Origin: Clostridiales bacterium
Lineage (GTDB): Bacteria > Bacillota > Clostridia > Peptostreptococcales > Anaerovoracaceae
Direction: 5' to 3'
Length of the DNA: 7,453 nt
NCBI GenBank assembly: GCA_003542355.1
Contig: DPKU01000123.1
Location: 1 to 7,453 of the forward strand
Positions 6,197 through 7,453 of the stretch are shown one piece after another. The notes beneath the pieces are model-generated. The model had not been told where the DNA came from. It was given only the letters and a program-made list of their open reading frames with translations, and ran no database searches. Made by a program: the position numbers and the translations under genes. Position 1 is the first letter of the stretch. Each line of letters opens with the position of its first letter.

Positions 6197-7453
6197 TCAG
6201 CCATGTATCGTCGCCTCATACTTCAGCTGAAGCTGGTTCATTTTATAGGTGAGTGTCTGCCTGGGAATCGCAAGAAATTCGGCGGCTCTTGTCTTATTGC
6301 CTGCCGCGCGTTGAAGCGCGCGGAGAATCAAATCTCTCTCCAAGTCTTCCACTGCCTTGGACAGCGGAAGGATCTCTCCTCCTTCTATATTTTCCGATCC
6401 GTCCAGGTCGCCCTCGCTCTCAAACAGCCTTTGATGCAGATAGGATGGAAGGTGCTCAGGACCAAGGATCTCATCATCGCCGGCGAATTCCACAGCCAGC
6501 TCGATCACGTTCTTTAACTCGCGCACATTGCCTTCCCAACGATAGGAAAGGAGCGCCTCCCGGAGCGGTCCGGTGATCCCGCGGATGTGTTTGCCGTACA
6601 GATCCTGAAAATGCTTGATATAGTACTCGATAAACAGCTCGATGTCCTCCGGACGCTTTCGCAAAGGCCGGATCCGGATGATACTGCTGGAAAACCGGTA
6701 GAACAGGTCTTTGCGCAATATATTCCGCGCCATGGCTTCTTCGGGCTCCACGTTCATGGCAGCAATGATCTTTACATTGACTGTCTTGTCCCGGTTGTCT
6801 CCCAAAGAACGGAAAGTACCATCCTGCAGAACACGCAGCAGTTTGGCCTGCACCTGATACGGAATGGCGTTCAGCTCATCCAAAAACAGGATTCCGCCGT
6901 CTGCCTCTTCGAACAATCCTCTGCGATTTTCCGCACCGGTATAAATGCCCCGCTTTGTACCGAAAAGGATGGATTCCATCAGGTTTTCCGGGACCGTAGC
7001 ACAGTTGAGCACCACGACTTTGCTCCGAGGCACACCGCTCTGGGTGATCATCGCCTGGGCAAAGAGTTCCTTGCCTGTTCCGGTTTCTCCGTAAATCAGC
7101 GTAGGATTTGGCAGCTTTGCCAAGGTTCTAGCCATATCGATATTCTTGCGCATTTCCGGATTCCGGGTCTGGATCAGACTAAATGTGATGTACCCGGATT
7201 CTCGTTGCAGCGTTTCCAGGAATTCGTTGAAGATCACATCGCTCTCTTCGCTATCCACATTTTCCAACGGTTCCACGTCCTTGGCCAGCTCCACGACGCC
7301 TACGATCTTTCCTCTGCGGCGGATCGGCAGGGTCACGTTGTGGGAAACAAATTCATGCCCCAGGTAATCGTGGTAGCGCTGGTTTTTCTGGACGACGATT
7401 TCACCGGTGGTCATACAGCGATAGATCGAACTGTTTTCCCGGGTCACATCCGT
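6197..7453 (-). CDS. Sigma-54-dependent transcriptional activator (RocR-like), C-terminal part
   Basis: Partial gene: the frame stays open to the right edge (two more codons, ACG GAT, beyond a GTG at 7447), so the N-terminus is missing. It is an enhancer-binding ATPase that would remodel sigma-54 RNA polymerase. Numbering from the GTG, residues 1-58 look like the end of a PAS-type sensor (RRGKIVGVVELAKDV, 44-58). The AAA+ domain has Walker A GETGTGKE (120-127), the sigma-54 contact loop GIYTGA (167-172; normally GAFTGA), Walker B GGILFLDE (184-191), arginine-finger region RKDLFYRF (245-252) and sensor II GNVRELKN (306-313). A Fis-type helix-turn-helix occupies about 382-406 (GNKTRAAEFLAIPRQTLTYK). 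The order and sensor type resemble RocR, the activator of arginine catabolism in Bacillus. No receiver domain is seen in the visible part. Its position directly upstream of ald and its sigma-54 promoter indicates ald as target; the ligand is unknown. Confidence 0.94.
   Translation of the reverse strand, partial: TDVTRENSSIYRCMTTGEIVVQKNQRYHDYLGHEFVSHNVTLPIRRRGKIVGVVELAKDVEPLENVDSEESDVIFNEFLETLQRESGYITFSLIQTRNPEMRKNIDMARTLAKLPNPTLIYGETGTGKELFAQAMITQSGVPRSKVVVLNCATVPENLMESILFGTKRGIYTGAENRRGLFEEADGGILFLDELNAIPYQVQAKLLRVLQDGTFRSLGDNRDKTVNVKIIAAMNVEPEEAMARNILRKDLFYRFSSSIIRIRPLRKRPEDIELFIEYYIKHFQDLYGKHIRGITGPLREALLSYRWEGNVRELKNVIELAVEFAGDDEILGPEHLPSYLHQRLFESEGDLDGSENIEGGEILPLSKAVEDLERDLILRALQRAAGNKTRAAEFLAIPRQTLTYKMNQLQLKYEATIHG

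Noticed and set aside
7445..7447. GTG as the start of the sigma-54 activator
   Set aside because: The frame remains open to the window edge, and the sensor domain would be truncated. The visible 58 residues look like the end of a PAS domain, so the true start lies outside.

Overview
The window (7453 bases, moderate GC, AT-rich only between genes) looks like a chromosomal segment of an anaerobic Firmicute, most likely a clostridium. The reasons are a classical T-box leader on a leucine gene, strong AGGAGG-type ribosome sites, a LeuC of the clostridial/archaeal type, and a RocR-like sigma-54 activator next to an amino-acid catabolic gene. The organism assignment is inference. No mobile element, CRISPR array, rRNA or tRNA gene was seen.

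Layout. (1) Bases 1-2574, minus strand: a leucine biosynthesis operon. A sigma-70 type promoter (2574-2546) drives a leucine T-box riboswitch (about 2539-2268, specifier codon CUC, intrinsic terminator 2300-2268), then leuA (2-isopropylmalate synthase) and leuC (isopropylmalate dehydratase large subunit, cut by the left window edge). (2) Bases 2680-4817, plus strand: a divergent two-gene operon. It has an extended -10 promoter with a perfect inverted repeat over the expected transcription start, a class I/II PLP aminotransferase, and 11 bases later a PhzF-family isomerase/epimerase-like protein. (3) Bases 4821-4870: a long hairpin with a T tract on the minus strand, between the convergent phzF-like and ald genes. 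(4) Bases 4901-7453, minus strand: an alanine dehydrogenase family gene (ald) preceded by a near-consensus -24/-12 (sigma-54) promoter. Immediately upstream is a sigma-54-dependent activator gene, cut by the right window edge, with its own terminator.

How the parts work together. The left part senses uncharged tRNA-Leu and makes leucine. The right part reads as a self-contained catabolic switch: the activator (partial sensor domain, AAA+, Fis-type HTH) probably opens the sigma-54 promoter of ald in response to an amino acid or related signal. Its binding sites probably lie in the 100 bases between the two genes, where repeats and palindromes are visible. The aminotransferase and PhzF-like pair in the middle has no assignable substrate. 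The PhzF-like protein has cysteines at both places where diaminopimelate epimerase has its catalytic pair, which makes an amino-acid racemase/epimerase role worth testing. The sigma-54/ald module and this cysteine pair are the most interesting points. Most of the rest is well-understood clostridial amino-acid metabolism.
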